A stretch of DNA of 64,000 bases from Diphasiastrum complanatum (GCA_029204225.1 CM055099.1:64229614-64293613); one strand, 5' to 3'; positions 46,218 through 57,457 are shown, counted from the first letter of the stretch. The notes: a model not told the origin generated them from the sequence alone. Numbers and translations are program-made.

Positions 46218-46750
46218 TGTCATGGGCCAAATATAAACAAATAGCAATTATAATGGAAGTAAAGCTAAGAGCAAGAAAAGTACAAGACCATCATGATAGC
46301 ATATCAATAGAAAGCTAGAAACACAAGGATCCCAATGGAATCACATTGGCAAAGAAAGAATTACTATAATCAATGGAAATGGAACATTGATTCATGTGGA
46401 TAGGGCACATGAGACTTAGCAATGGAGATCCCTATGGCTCACATTCACAAGGAAGAAGCTAGAAACTCTCACTTGCAAATGAGCCAAAAGATTCACAAAT
46501 TGATGTCTCTTGCCTAGTTATAGACAATGCTCTTACTTAACTTAACTTAACTATCTTGAGGGATAGTTAGCTCTTGTTAAGTATTATTTAAACTACATTG
46601 GGCCGTTGTTGGCCTATTATCCTTATTAATTACTTTGGAGGGCCTAAAGAGAGAACCGTCTTGTTCTTAAGGCTAATAGCTCCTTTTGGGCCTACAAAGC
46701 TTACAATGGATATTATATGCCTTGAAAAGCACGGATGTCCTAAAAGTACA
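46218..46750 (-). mobile_element. Probable 5' LTR of a minus-strand element
   Basis: Read on the minus strand the block begins TGTACTTTTAGG and ends GGCCCATGACA, so it has TG...CA ends, and is followed by a primer-binding site. Length is 533 bp. No partner LTR lies in the window, so the distal end rests only on the TG dinucleotide. Confidence 0.5.
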
Positions 46751-46963
46751 TGACATTGTTACAACAACTTGAAATCATGAACAAAACCCATCAGGTTCAG
46801 ATTGATAAGTTAACCAAAGAGTTTGCACAAAAATTGAAAAACACCACATCTCAAGTGTTTGTGTCCAGTCAACGACTGAAGGAACTCCCAATCGTAGAGA
46901 GAGTATTGAATCGGGACATAGTCAACGCCATATGAAAATTGAGGAGGCTCTGACTATTCGGAG

Positions 46964-47095
46964 TCGAATAAGTCACTAACATGGCCAATATGTCAAGTAA
47001 GTCGATATGTCGGACAAGTCAACAAGTCAGACTCCCCGATAAGTCGGCCAAGTTGGGTTTCTCTAATATGTCAGACAACTCCGATAAGTCGGGTG
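46964..47095. repeat. Array of degenerate TAAGTCGG / TATGTC motifs
   Basis: About a dozen 8-12 bp units (AAGTCGATATGTCGGACAAG, GATAAGTCGGCCAAG, AATATGTCAGACAAC, GATAAGTCGGG) follow each other irregularly. It is a short imperfect minisatellite. Confidence 0.75.
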
Positions 47096-47196
47096 CCATT
47101 CTCTTGTCTGAATTCAATGATAGAATATTTCAATCTGAATAACTATTGTCTAGTTTTGCGTTTAGATTTTGTCAGTGTTGCATGCTTCATAATCTT

Positions 47197-47262
47197 TGTC
47201 TGACTTTCTCATTGTCATCTAGTGAGGCCGAGTACAAAGCTCTTACACATTGCACAGATGGT
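47197..47262 (+). pseudogene. Copia RNase H fragment
   Basis: A 22-codon run reads CLTFSLSSSEAEYKALTH. SSxEAEYxAL is the RNase H signature of Copia elements. Nothing else of the element is recognisable here. Confidence 0.65.
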
Positions 47263-47362
47263 ATGGATCAAGAGGATGATCAACGATCTTCACTTGATGG
47301 ATTACAAAAGTAAGGAATGCTAGATCTATTCATATTGATTTACTGTAGTTTAATTCATTTAC

Positions 47363-49600
47363 ATGACTGTAGCTTTAACAATGACAATGTTTCATTTGCA
47401 TGTTGCTCTTCTGATGGAATGCACTCCAATTATTAAGAAAAATGCAAAAGTTGTAGAGAATGTTGTTGCAATAGTTAGAGAATTAAGAATGAATAATCAT
47501 ATGAATATAGATTTGTGGGTGGATGGATCAATTTATCCTAATGATCCAGCTACCAATTTGTGTCCAGATTTTAAGTCCGTAACTCATCTTCTCAGATATG
47601 TATGTGAAGGAAATAGCAGATTACTTGGATATTGTCAAAGGTTGCGTGATATTGGAATGCATAGCATATCTTGTCTTAATCAACAATTACAGTTTGCTAA
47701 TCAACAATTGCAATCGGCTTACATGAACATTGGGTGAGCTCTAGTCTTGTTCTGAAGATCTAGTTTGTAAGCTAAAGAACCAATTTTCTTTATAATCCGA
47801 AACAGTCCACAATATTTTGTAGACAATTTATAATGCTTCCCTATACTCATAGTCTTAGAATCCTTAGGTATTCAAAGATATACCCAGTCATCAACTTTAA
47901 AATCTCTGGGAGACCTTTTAAGATCGACATAGTGCTTAGCTCTATCCTGAGCACTCCGGATACAATCATGGGCCACTTGCAACATATTACGCATATCATG
48001 CAAGAAATATGCAACTTTCTAGATCTTAACAGACTTTGTCTCCACATTTATCGGAAATCTAGGTTGAAAACCGTACATTAGCATAGACTATAACCAGTAG
48101 CATAATGTTTTCTACTGTTATAAGCAAACTCAATTAAAGGAATGTAATCTTCCCACTAAGATTGTCTGTGAGACACATAAGTTCTCAACATATCCTCCAG
48201 AGTCTGATTAGTTCTCTCAGTCTGGCCATCTGATTCAGGATGATCAGAAGAACTAAAACTAAGCGAGGTTTCAACAATTGCTTCATTATGTGCAACACAC
48301 TAGTGCTGAAAACAATGCACTCAAGAATGTTATGTCAGAGTTGAATGCTACTGTCAGTACTCTTTGGGGATCAAACCAAGAAATGTTAGAATCCATAGAA
48401 AAGTTGCGATTCGAGAGTTTAAAATCTGTTGTTGGTATAAAAGTTATCAATAACGCAATGATGAAGAGAAAAAGAAAGAGAGTACCAATGAAGAATATTG
48501 ATGACTTATCTACACATAGCGGCAATAAGAAAAAAAGAATTCGAGTATTCAAGTATGTTGTCATGTAAACTGTTTATTTGATTTGTATATGTTATTTAAG
48601 TTTGATTTGCACTTGATAACATGGATTATTTATCTATTAAACATAATTTGAGTTTCATATGTTTGTTGCAGATCATGTTTGGTGGCAAAGAACTATTTAA
48701 CAGATCGTTCATGCATTGGATCATCTTTAAGTCATGTTTTACCAAGAAAGTCAGCAAAGGAAATGATAAAAAATGCTCAATTTGAAAAAGTGAAAAATGA
48801 AATTGTAGAGATTATTTGATTAAGATTCAATCATACTTGGATGCGAATGTGATACAAGGTGCATGTGGTGTATCTGGAATTAGCAGAAATGCTCATTCTA
48901 CTTTTTTTAGAATAGTTAAAGAAGCTTTTTCCCAAGTGATGGTGAAGAAAATTTGTCTTCCGTGTCCATATCGGGTAAGATTAGCTAGAAAAACTTTTAA
49001 TGACGGAATGTTCAAAGTAGTTGGCCAACCACTTCATATAACTAAATTATACAAATCAGAATACGGTGAGCTCAATTACAACGATTACGATAATATTTGC
49101 CTTGATATTAAAAATGTTCTAAAATACATGATTCGATTTTATAAACTAGACGAACACAAGTAAATGGTAAGATTATTATTGTAATAAAATTGGATGAATT
49201 TGAAATCATCAAGGGTCAGAAGTTGGAACGAGTGAGTGTCACTTTGATGAACAAAATTTCAGATACAAATGATCGAACGTTTAGTGTTCAATCGAAAAAT
49301 CACATATGATGGTTGGCGGCATTCCAGGTATACATTTCAATTTTCATTCTAAATATCTTTATTAACAATCATACCTTGTCAGTTTTTATTGACATGTCAT
49401 GCTTTACTTGTTTCTCTATAGGTCTTGAAAGAGGACCATAAAATACTTTCATGGATATTTTCAAGAACAAATTATGGCAAGATTATAAAGAGACATTTGG
49501 AGGGTGAGAAATTTACAGTTGAAAACCATGGAAATTTTCAAATTCAATGGCACCTTGCAAGGGATTTGAAAATATTACAATGTATGTATAATGTCTTATT
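47363..49600 (+). pseudogene. Unrecognised repeated coding family, copy B, intron-containing and disrupted
   Basis: Coding-like blocks lie in order on the plus strand. Block 47410-47737 matches copy A at 3.1 kb (WVDGSIYPNDP, CEGNSRLLGYCQRL). Block 48268-48564 is helical and ends in a basic KRKRKRVP/KKKRIR region. Block 48672-49163 follows a plausible 107-bp GT-AG intron and carries GACGVSGISRNAH and YRVRLARKTFNDGM. Block 49164-49327 reads KLDEFEIIKGQKLERVSVTL, and after a second GT-AG intron (49328-49421) 49422-49600 gives LSWIFSRTNYGKII and FQIQWHLARDLKILQCMYNV. A Gypsy fragment (about 47745-48262) interrupts it, and frameshifts near 48817 and 49163 plus a stop near 49308 disable it. I do not recognise the family. 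Confidence 0.6.
47745..48262 (-). pseudogene. Gypsy (Ty3) integrase fragment inserted in copy B
   Basis: On the minus strand, in broken frames: ESDGQTERTNQTLEDML, RTYVSHRQS-WEDYIPLIEFAYN, KHYATGYS, then H--VWDCIRSAQDRAKHY-like and DWVYL--pieces. This is the C-terminal half of a Gypsy integrase (DGQTER, W---LP--EFAYN). It splits the plus-strand coding remnant. No LTR is attached, so how it arrived is unclear. Confidence 0.85.
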
Positions 49601-49994
49601 AGGGCCTATTTTGACGGGGGGTTGGTCCAGCCAAAACGCCCTAAAAGGGTCAAGGGGCCCCACCTCTAATGGCGGTTCGGCCCTACGTGAACAATAGAGG
49701 ATTTGCCACTTCCAACCCTGATGGCCTTCTCTATTGCCCCGTGCTCCCCAACCGATGAGAGTCTTCCAGGCTCTTAGAGATACGGTTGCAAGGAGGGGGT
49801 GCTGTCACTTTTGGTGCAATGATTCACTAGATTTCTAGAGTTACAGTTCCGTAAAACTTCTGATCACTAATTCGCGTTAGGATCTTGCTAACATCTCTTT
49901 CCCCATTGAATTCGGCTTACAGTTAGTAAAAATCTTACATGGGCTTGAAACCGATCTATTGCTTATGATGTGCTCGTGGGGTGCAAGTTATACT

Positions 49995-50082
49995 CACCGC
50001 TTTGTTTGATAAGCGGTGGTATTTTGGCCGACCGTCGGGTCTAGGTATTTCGCTAGACAGTACCGACGGCGGGTGTGACTAG
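49995..50082 (+). mobile_element. Helitron-like 3' terminus candidate
   Basis: Two strong hairpins: CACCGCTT/AAGCGGTG (49995-50018) and CCGTCGG-GTCTAG/CTAGAC-CCGACGG (50032-50069, 13 paired bases, 4-base bulge). The second is followed after nine bases by CTAG (50079-50082) and then T. Hairpin, about 10 bases, CTRR, T is the 3' end plan of plant Helitrons. Sequence from about 49605 is more GC-rich than its surroundings and may be the element body. I could not find a convincing 5' TC end or a helicase. Confidence 0.35.
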
Positions 50083-51281
50083 TGTGACGCTTAACCAAGA
50101 CAGTCTATTTCAACCGCAGATGGTGGACGGCCCGCTCTGGTGTTTCACAGAGGTCGGGTCCAATTGATACTCTCCATAATATAGCCACAAAACGACTTTA
50201 ACTTGAAAACTTCAAATAGCATAGTAGCAGTAGGTTAGCTCATAATGACTATTAATAATGCGAATCGAGTAACAACCGACTACTTACTTTTCTATCAACG
50301 TGGAAGACGCTTTCATGATGCCATTTATAACACATGGAACGACACAACATTCAAGATTTTGATAGTTTTAGTAACTTCACACAACGAGAGAGTATTTCAC
50401 CAAGCATTCTAACAATCCTTACATTTGCTAATTCCAGGTAATACGGCATAACCAAATAAGGACCTCCAACCTTAATGCTAGTCTGAATCCAACCTAACAT
50501 GCTTATGACAAGATTGTACACTAACTCACTTGTGTTCACTAGCATTGCAGGCATTCTTTTGCAAAATCGTTTATAGGTCCCTTCACTATGCGTAATACGA
50601 TTTTGGATCACATATACTCTAGCACGGAACAAAATATCCATCTTTCAAACAATTACATATCATGTAATGATCTGAGATGAAATTAAAGTACCTTAGTGAC
50701 GAATTAGGAAGCCGGGATGCCGCAAAGACCACTAGTCATGAATGCCGATAAACTGTGTCCACATTTCTTCTCATTCATGACTCTTTCACCGTTTTCCACT
50801 TGCTTTCCAAAGACTATTTGCACATAGTGGTGCTTGATATAAGTTTCGAATTCGATTTTAGGCTTCTTCTTGAGTACTTGACTCTCCCATTTTAGTAAGA
50901 ACATCACCTACCCATGCCTCTACAATGCTACTCTACAAGTGGTAGTTTACTCTTTTCACAGGTCACTGTCTTTGTTGTCAGCGATTTGTACAGTAGAAGT
51001 GTGCTTCAACAAGGTCCAGAAAAGTGTGATTGATTGGCTTAACAATGCGTTGAGATACCACTGTCATGGAGATGCGAGCAAATTCTACCTCAAAATCAAC
51101 TCTAAACTCAATGATGGAGACCTTCAACAATGTGATTGAACCAAGCCGAAGTAGCAAAGAACATTCTTCAAGAAATTGTGATTTGTTGCTCCACACAAAT
51201 GCGACTAATGGCTACTTCATAAATTAGCCATTTTGTAATACTATCAGTGATTGAAATTCCACCAAAATAAGCGATTGTTTT
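50083..51281. other. Stretch with unassigned minus-strand frames
   Basis: Minus-strand frames at 50907-50704 and 50641-50351 are open but without recognisable motifs. No gene is claimed. Confidence 0.35.
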
Positions 51282-52227
51282 TCATCGAAGTGCGAGTGAA
51301 TGCATTGAAGAACTATCATGGATAAAATTATCAAAGTTTACCACCATGTGGTCATCTATTGTTGCTTTTTGATATACGAATAAGCGTTGGATATCAAATG
51401 ATTCCGGATCAAATGCATCAGGTGGGAGTTCATGATTCTTGTCGTTTTCTTGCTTCACTACACAACTACCTATGGATCTAGATTTAGGGGGGTAATCTAC
51501 AAGGGCTGTCCATACTATGTCTTGTACTTCTGCATAGTCTAAGTCGCCTTCCCTATCCTCGTCAGGAGGTACAGCTTGGTCATCGGTGGCTTGTTGATTA
51601 ACAACAGATGTGAATGATATAAGCTCCTTAGACTTAGTGGACTTCCCAAGACTCACCTGCCAATCACACTCTTCCATCCACTCTTTGCTAGGTGGGTTTG
51701 TCTGTAACCTACTCTAGGTTAGTGTCAGTACTCTCGCCCTAGTCCCCTCGGGGATGAGTGTTCCTATTGAGTCGCGTGGGGGTCTCTTGTCATTGGTCTT
51801 GTCTCGTCTATTCTGAGGAGGTCGTTTAAGCTTTTCGATTTGTGAATCTTCAGTCTTTCTGTTTAAAATTTTGTGAGTGACTAGCCCATAACACTGTAGA
51901 TCTAACCCAACCCACTGTATCCGATGTTTATGGCTTTGTATGCTTGTAGATCCGGGCTTCTCTCCCAAAACTACTTTTTTCACAAGATTGCATTCCTGAA
52001 TCCTAGCTTGTATAGCCCTAAGGAATAATCGAGTTTTGACTAGTTTTCTTCGAAGTATAATCCCTTTGGTTTGTCTCAATTCCAAGGGGAATGGCCTCAT
52101 ACTAACTTCTGAGAGAGTTACTTCTTCATCTATACGGCTTCCAATCAAGGGTAGAGGTTCTTCTATTCCAACAATAGTTATTGAGGGTGATCCGTCTCTA
52201 GGTTTAACTGAGGCTTCCCAAGTTTAA
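51282..52227 (-). CDS. Unassigned coding-like region next to Copia
   Basis: Two minus-strand frames lie in tandem: 52227-51714 (basic, rich in Arg/Lys/Gln; open upstream of its first Met at 52148) and 51677-51282 (acidic, with DDQAVPPDEDREGDLDYAEV and LPPDAFDPESFDIQRLFVYQ). A stop and about 35 bp separate them. Codon-like composition suggests real coding origin, and a GTGAGT donor-like site falls at about 51660. They do not match Copia pol, although the Copia pre-integrase region ends right beside them. Possibly a captured or neighbouring gene fragment; I do not recognise it. Confidence 0.35.
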
Positions 52228-54121
52228 GTGACCAAGTCTCTTATGCCACAACTTAGTTTGCGATGGAATGGACAATACAAGTCCATGTTGTCCCTTGATT
52301 GTAGTATTCAACCTGTACAATTTTGTATTGGGCTCCCTTACTCCATCTGCAATAACTTTGAACTTTTGGTTCACATCCTTCACAAAGCAACGATCATGGG
52401 CAAATTCTACTTTCAACTTTTGATCAGTAATGACTCCAACAGAAAGTAGATTTTTCTTCAAACCTGGTACATAAAGTACCTCCCTGGTCATCCTGCTTTT
52501 GCCATTAGGTAGTTGGATTGAAATAGTGCCTATCCCATTGATCTTGCACACCATTTGCTTGTGAAACAGACGTTCCATTATCCAACACTTTCAAGCTACT
52601 AAACCAATTCTTGTTACCTGTCATGTGTCTTGTGGCTCCCGAGTCAATATACCATGCTTGATCATCTTGATTAGATGACAATGCATATATGAAGATACTA
52701 GAGTCTTCAATCTCACCCTCATCGACAAGGTTACCTGTTCGCTTTGGTTTTCCCTTGTCTTGTTCCGCCAAGAATTTACGACATTCACTCTTCCAATGGC
52801 CCTTTTCACTACAATGGAAGCACTTGCCTTTCTTTTTGGTCTTACTGGAAGATCCCTCATCCTCTTTTGGCATGTCGCAAGTGCCTGATCGTCAGTATTT
52901 TGACGTCTAGCTTTCACCATTTCTCGTCGTTGCTCTTCCTGCATCAAGATTCTTGTGAGCTCATCAAAGGTTGGCAATCTTTCTCTTGATGCTATTCCAC
53001 TCACAAGCATTGTGCACCAGCTCCACATCACGTATGCGCTCACCAATAGAATGCAGTGTGAAAGATTCAACTAGTTTCATCACATTTTGCAATATTTCCA
53101 TATTTGGCATATTGAGGCCAAAACTTGTTTTAGACTTAGAGGTTGACTTTTCAAAGTTCATTAGTCTAAATTTCATTCCAATAAACACTTTTTGAAAGTG
53201 TGGGAAAGATAGAATGCGAGTTTGAGTAGATTCAATTTGAATAAGTTGGGTACATTGAATCTAGACCCAAAATTGGTAGGGTTAGCATTTTGGTGGGAAA
53301 GCCAAGTGGCCAAATAGGGTTTGGACCTGTTATAAAAGGATGTAAGTCGTGGAGAGAGTCATCTTCTCTCTTCTCTATCTCATTTCATGCTTATACATGG
53401 TTCTCTTGGGTTCTACTATCCATTGGTGCACTATCTTGGTGATTGCTTGAATTCTATGTGTAGAATGATCTATATTTGCTATTTTTGGATCCACACGTGT
53501 GAAATACAGTAGCTTGCTGGTTTTGTACAGACAGCAATAGTACATAATCATTTCACTCAAGTTTGATCAAGTTCTATTAGTGTTTGCATCTCAAATTGTG
53601 TGTAGATGCTGATTTTTCTACATTGGTGAAATTGGTAGTGTATTTCTCTTTCCAACCAAAGATCATTCAAGTAGATTGGATCTTAAGGATCTGAAATATT
53701 TCACATGCAGTTCATCTCTCATTGTCTTGATTCTCGTCATGTACATCTGAATGTGCTCTCCTTGTTCCATTCAGACACTATTCAGCTTTGACTTTAGAAA
53801 CATGATTCTTGACGGATTTGATGTCTCGAACTGCTCCTTTAGCACATCCCATTCCTGTCTGGGTGTAACAGCATCACAAATGTGGGTAACGATGTGATCC
53901 TTCACTGACAAGTTAATGAAGGTCAAAGCTTTCCTCATCTTTTTGTCGAACACTTTGATATCTACTTCATTCGGCGGCCTTCTCTCATCACCTGTGACGA
54001 CTTTCCACACCTCTTTTTCCATCAAAATGTTTTTCATTTTGAATTTCCACACTGCATAGTCGAAAATCCTGTCCAATTTGCTACTTTCACTCAAAATGGA
54101 CTCTCCCATGTTTGCCATCAC
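52204..54121 (-). pseudogene. Copia gag-protease-pre-integrase fragment
   Basis: Minus-strand order: gag start (54121-53771, VWKFKMKNILMEKEVWKVV), interrupted by an LTR-like block, then gag end (53188-52900, VESFTLHSIGERIRDVELVH, LTRILMQEEQRREMV). A CCHC knuckle (CFHCSEKGHWKSEC, near 52810), protease start WYIDSGATRHMT with intact D-S-G (near 52650), protease end LYVPGLKKNLLSVG and LWHKRLGHLN (near 52230) follow. Frameshifts at about 52900 and 52570 break it. Integrase, RT and RNase H are missing. Confidence 0.9.
53196..53706 (+). mobile_element. Probable solo LTR inserted in the Copia gag
   Basis: About 510 bp interrupt the minus-strand gag. Possible ends are TGTGGGAAAG and ATATTTCACA (TG...CA). 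A good TATA box, TATAAAAGG, lies at 53331-53339 on plus. No target duplication was found and no second copy exists here, so ends are tentative. Confidence 0.4.
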
Positions 54122-54845
54122 AAAACTGCTTGAAACTTCTGTCGTAGGCTAAAAATAGTATGCCGAGGCCAACAGTGATGTCAAAAGTTGAAAATAATGA
54201 CCTGCACTTTTTCCCTTACCAGGCCACTCGCCGCTTTTCCACCAATTTGAAAGCCAAATCGGCGTCGCCTTCCGAAATGCACTCAGTCGTCAACTCCCAA
54301 CAACGTGCCCAGTAGAATGGTGAAATCACTTTTGGCGCACTCCAAACACTTTCTCCGCTGCAATCACTCTACTTCCGGTACAGTCCGGGTGCCCTTCGTT
54401 TGGAGGTTATAGCCTTTCGTTTGGGTCAAAACGGGCAAATGGCCCAAAAATAGGGACTTTCTTTGTTTTTGAACTGTTTCTTGACCTTGAGAAACTTCAC
54501 TCTTCACTTGTGAAGGGACCTAACTCCAATTTCAGTATGAAAATTTTTAATGAAGTTGAAGGCCAAAATGCACTTCACTTCTTCAGGGCCCTCTTCAAGA
54601 ACACCTAATGGCTTATAGCAATCCAACGGCCCACAGGAAGCTCATCTCTTCCATTGATTATCTTCTATCTAGATCCAATGATCTAGATTTCTTTTGGGCA
54701 CTGAACCACATCCCTGGAGCCGCGACACACTTCTATTCACGGAGTCGCCACTTACCTTCAAGTCGCGCGATCTGTCCACGACCTCCCTACTCGCGGCCAC
54801 CTACTCTCTCTCTTCCCAGCTCTGGCTTCCCTCAAGAATCCTCAA

Positions 54846-54848
<3 letters not shown>
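54122..54848. other. Leader side of the Copia element and unassigned sequence
   Basis: Upstream of the minus-strand gag start; no LTR end or primer-binding site recognised. Confidence 0.4.

Positions 54849-54927
<79 letters not shown>
54849..54927. repeat. (CT)39 microsatellite
   Basis: Uninterrupted CT tract just before the LINE fragment; frames through it are artefacts. Confidence 0.97.
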
Positions 54928-54929
<2 letters not shown>

Positions 54930-55069
54930 GTCGCAGCTGTCCACGGCCTCTTCTGATCTGGTTTGCACTGCCAGTTGCCCTCCTACAGGCTTTTACAGCT
55001 TAAAAAATGGATCAGTATAGAGAGAAAACTTCGCTTTTCTGCTTCCAAACCCTAGGCCAGGGTTTTTCT

Positions 55070-55432
55070 CACAACTTTGATCTTGGCTTGCTTTTCACAG
55101 CTCTCTGTCATTGGGTGTTTCCGTTGGTTCTTCTGGATATGTCACTTCATTTATGCGGGAAGCTCTGGATGGATTTGCTCGTCATTCTGATTTGTTGCCA
55201 AAGATTGAAAATTCTCAGATTGCCTTTGGAATTCTCACTCATTGTTTTGCTCAACGTCCTAGCTATCTTCTACGTTGTGTTTAGCCTTCGCCTAACATAT
55301 TATCCTTACTTCAAGATTTTGATGATACTTTACTGGGCGTATTTGGTCGCCTTTTGGGGCCAAGAACCTTTGACACTTGTGAAGGTCAATTTTCTAAGCG
55401 ACAAATTTCTCTTTGTCAGAAATGGTGAACTC
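55070..55432 (+). pseudogene. LINE reverse transcriptase region, part 1
   Basis: A plus-strand frame encodes LGVSVGSSGYVTSFM, ALDGFARHSDLLPKI, SQIAFGILTHCFAQRPSYLL, then PSPNILSLLQDFDDTLLGVF and FGRLFGARTFD. This is the thumb-side region of a plant LINE reverse transcriptase; the series -AQRPSYLLR-.PP.- is typical of these elements. One stop replaces a residue after LLRCV. It ends at QISLCQKW where an unrelated insertion begins. Confidence 0.82.
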
Positions 55433-56215
55433 CTGCAACTTTGCCGCAACACGAACACGAAGCGAAGGTCGAATGGGAACAATTTGCGAAAGTCAACATG
55501 CCTTGACTCAAAGGATGAACGATTCACGAATCATTCGTGAATTGCAAACATACCTCCAGGACCGCAAACCGCAAAAGGACACAAAACGAAAAGTTACGAA
55601 AGAAACGAAAAGAACGAAAGCAAACGAAGGAAGCGAAACAAACGAAGAGGAACCTTTCGCGCTACCAGCTGGTAGCTCAACGGGCTTGGAGTCGTAGACT
55701 TCACGCCCAGGTGAAACAAGTGGCAACGATGGAGAGTAACTGATTAGTTGATTAGTGTTAACTAGTCTTGTGATTTCTACGTTTAGCCATCTTGTAAACT
55801 CCACATTGTGGAGATATAAACTATCATTTCTGGATTATAAAAAAGAAGAGAATAGGCAGAATTTCTGTAAGAGACAGAGAGAGAGACATAGCGATTAGAG
55901 CAGAAAAGAAAAATACTAGAAACTAAAGAGCTGTGCATGAAAGTCTGCCAACGAGCAGAACACAGCGAAAGAGCAGAGTGTCATTCCGCCAACGAGCGAG
56001 ACACTGACGATCTCACTCTAAAATTAAACTGATAATACAATCGCTCTATTTTCATGCATCTCCTTGTCTTGTGCTGTCTATCTTGATTGCTAGAATGAAA
56101 TGTGTTCTGTGATGTGCAGTCGCGTGTCTAGGTTCCTGTGAAGCTTCCGCGCAAAAGAAAATTCAAAGACACAAAATCGTTCGCGAATACGAAAACGAAA
56201 ACGAAAAAGAAAAAG
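55433..56215. mobile_element. 0.78-kb insertion splitting the LINE
   Basis: LINE coding homology stops at 55432 and resumes about 56220. The insert has CGAAA-rich segments at both ends (55450-55660 and 56150-56215), a TATAAAAAAG at about 55837, and a repeated GCCAACGAGC(A)GA motif (55949 and 55989). It could be a solo LTR or TRIM-like element; no terminal repeat or duplication could be fixed. Confidence 0.4.
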
Positions 56216-57275
56216 AAACAATTTTGCTTTCGCCACACTCTTCTTGCCTCCTCTGGTGGTGTTGTGGCCTAGTATCTTCTGCTTGCATCACACCAGGCTT
56301 TTCTCGGAAGTTGGACTCTTGTTGCCTCTGTACAAGTTTCCAGGTGTCAACAGAGTAACTAGCCTCTTCTTCTTGATACGGTGGCTCATGTGGAGACTGG
56401 CAATATGACTTTTCAACAAGCTCTTCGTACTGTACAGCCTTTTGTGCCTCCCTTCAAATCTTTGGTGACAAATCGGCGACTGATTTTTCATAAGACTATT
56501 TTGGAGCATCTTCACACATACTCCTTCGGTCAACTTGTCAATGATTCACCTTCTGATGCAGTTTGAGCTCATCTTCTTTCTTGTGTTGGTCCAGGTTCAG
56601 AAGCTTGGTTGGTTGCACATCCAGATCTTCCACTCTTGCGACTCAACAATGATTTGTTTCTAACTGCTCTTCGAACCAGATTGGGACTTCCGCATCCAAT
56701 GTTAATTGGTCTCTCTAAGTGTTCATGTGGGCATGTGTTGGATTCCTTGGGTACTCATCTTATGTGGTGCCCCTCAGGTGGAGAACGTATTATTTTACAT
56801 GGTTTCATTCGTGATGTCGTTGCTGCTATTGCTCATGATAGTGGTTTTCATGTTGTTCGAGAACAGACACACAATTTACTAGGGCCTTCTTCGCAATCTT
56901 CTCGACAACGAGTTGACCTTGTTCTCTCGCGTGATGGAATTCGTACTCTAGGAGATGTTGTCATTGCTGATCTCTCTCGTCAGGATCTCCTTCGTCGTTC
57001 TTCCACCACGCAAGGGGCCGCTGCATCTCACGCAGCTCTAGAAAAGGAGTGAGATTATAATGATCGTGCACCCGGTGAAGATTTCATCCCCTTTGTCTTG
57101 GAAACATTTAGTTGTCTGCACAAGAAAATTAATGATCTTTTATCTTTATGTGCGGAGCTTATGGTGAAACTCCAAGGACAAAGCATTACCTTACTCTCCG
57201 TCATTGTTTCTTTCTATCGTCAGCACATTTCTATTGCATTACAACGTTCACAGACGATTTCAATTTTTTGACAAA
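56216..57275 (+). pseudogene. LINE ORF2 C-terminal region, part 2
   Basis: Continues the LINE: QAFLGSWTLVASVQV, then DTVAHVETGNMTFQQAL and the frame 56609-57052. The latter has a zinc-knuckle-like CSCGHVLDSLGTHLMWC (near 56720-56770), GFHVVREQTHNLL, RQRVDLVLSRDGIRTLGDVV and SHAALEKE. Homology extends past a stop to DFIPFVLETFSCLHKK and FYRQHISIALQR. The V-DLVL---G----GDVVIAD run resembles a PD-(D/E)XK nuclease core. Several stops disable it. The 1.5-kb fragment is the same family. Confidence 0.85.
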
Positions 57276-57457
57276 CTCAATTTGCAGGAGCGGTTGCTTC
57301 AAAGCTTCCTGCATTACCTATTACTGGAGCTATTTTAATTAATAATTTACATCACGGTTTCAATTTCTTGACGGACTCAATTTGAAGGAGCGGTTGCTTC
57401 AAAGCTTTCTGCATTACCTGTTACTGAAGCCATTTTAGTTAATAATTTACATCACGT
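57258..57457. repeat. 100-bp tandem duplication at the LINE 3' end
   Basis: Units at 57258 and 57358 share GGAGCGGTTGCTTCAAAGCT, CTGCATTACCT and TTAATAATTTACATCACG, with about ten substitutions. Confidence 0.92.

Noticed and set aside
49605-50160. Organelle-derived insert, suspected from higher GC content
   Set aside because: No chloroplast or mitochondrial gene could be recognised; the hairpin and CTAG ending fit a transposon end better.
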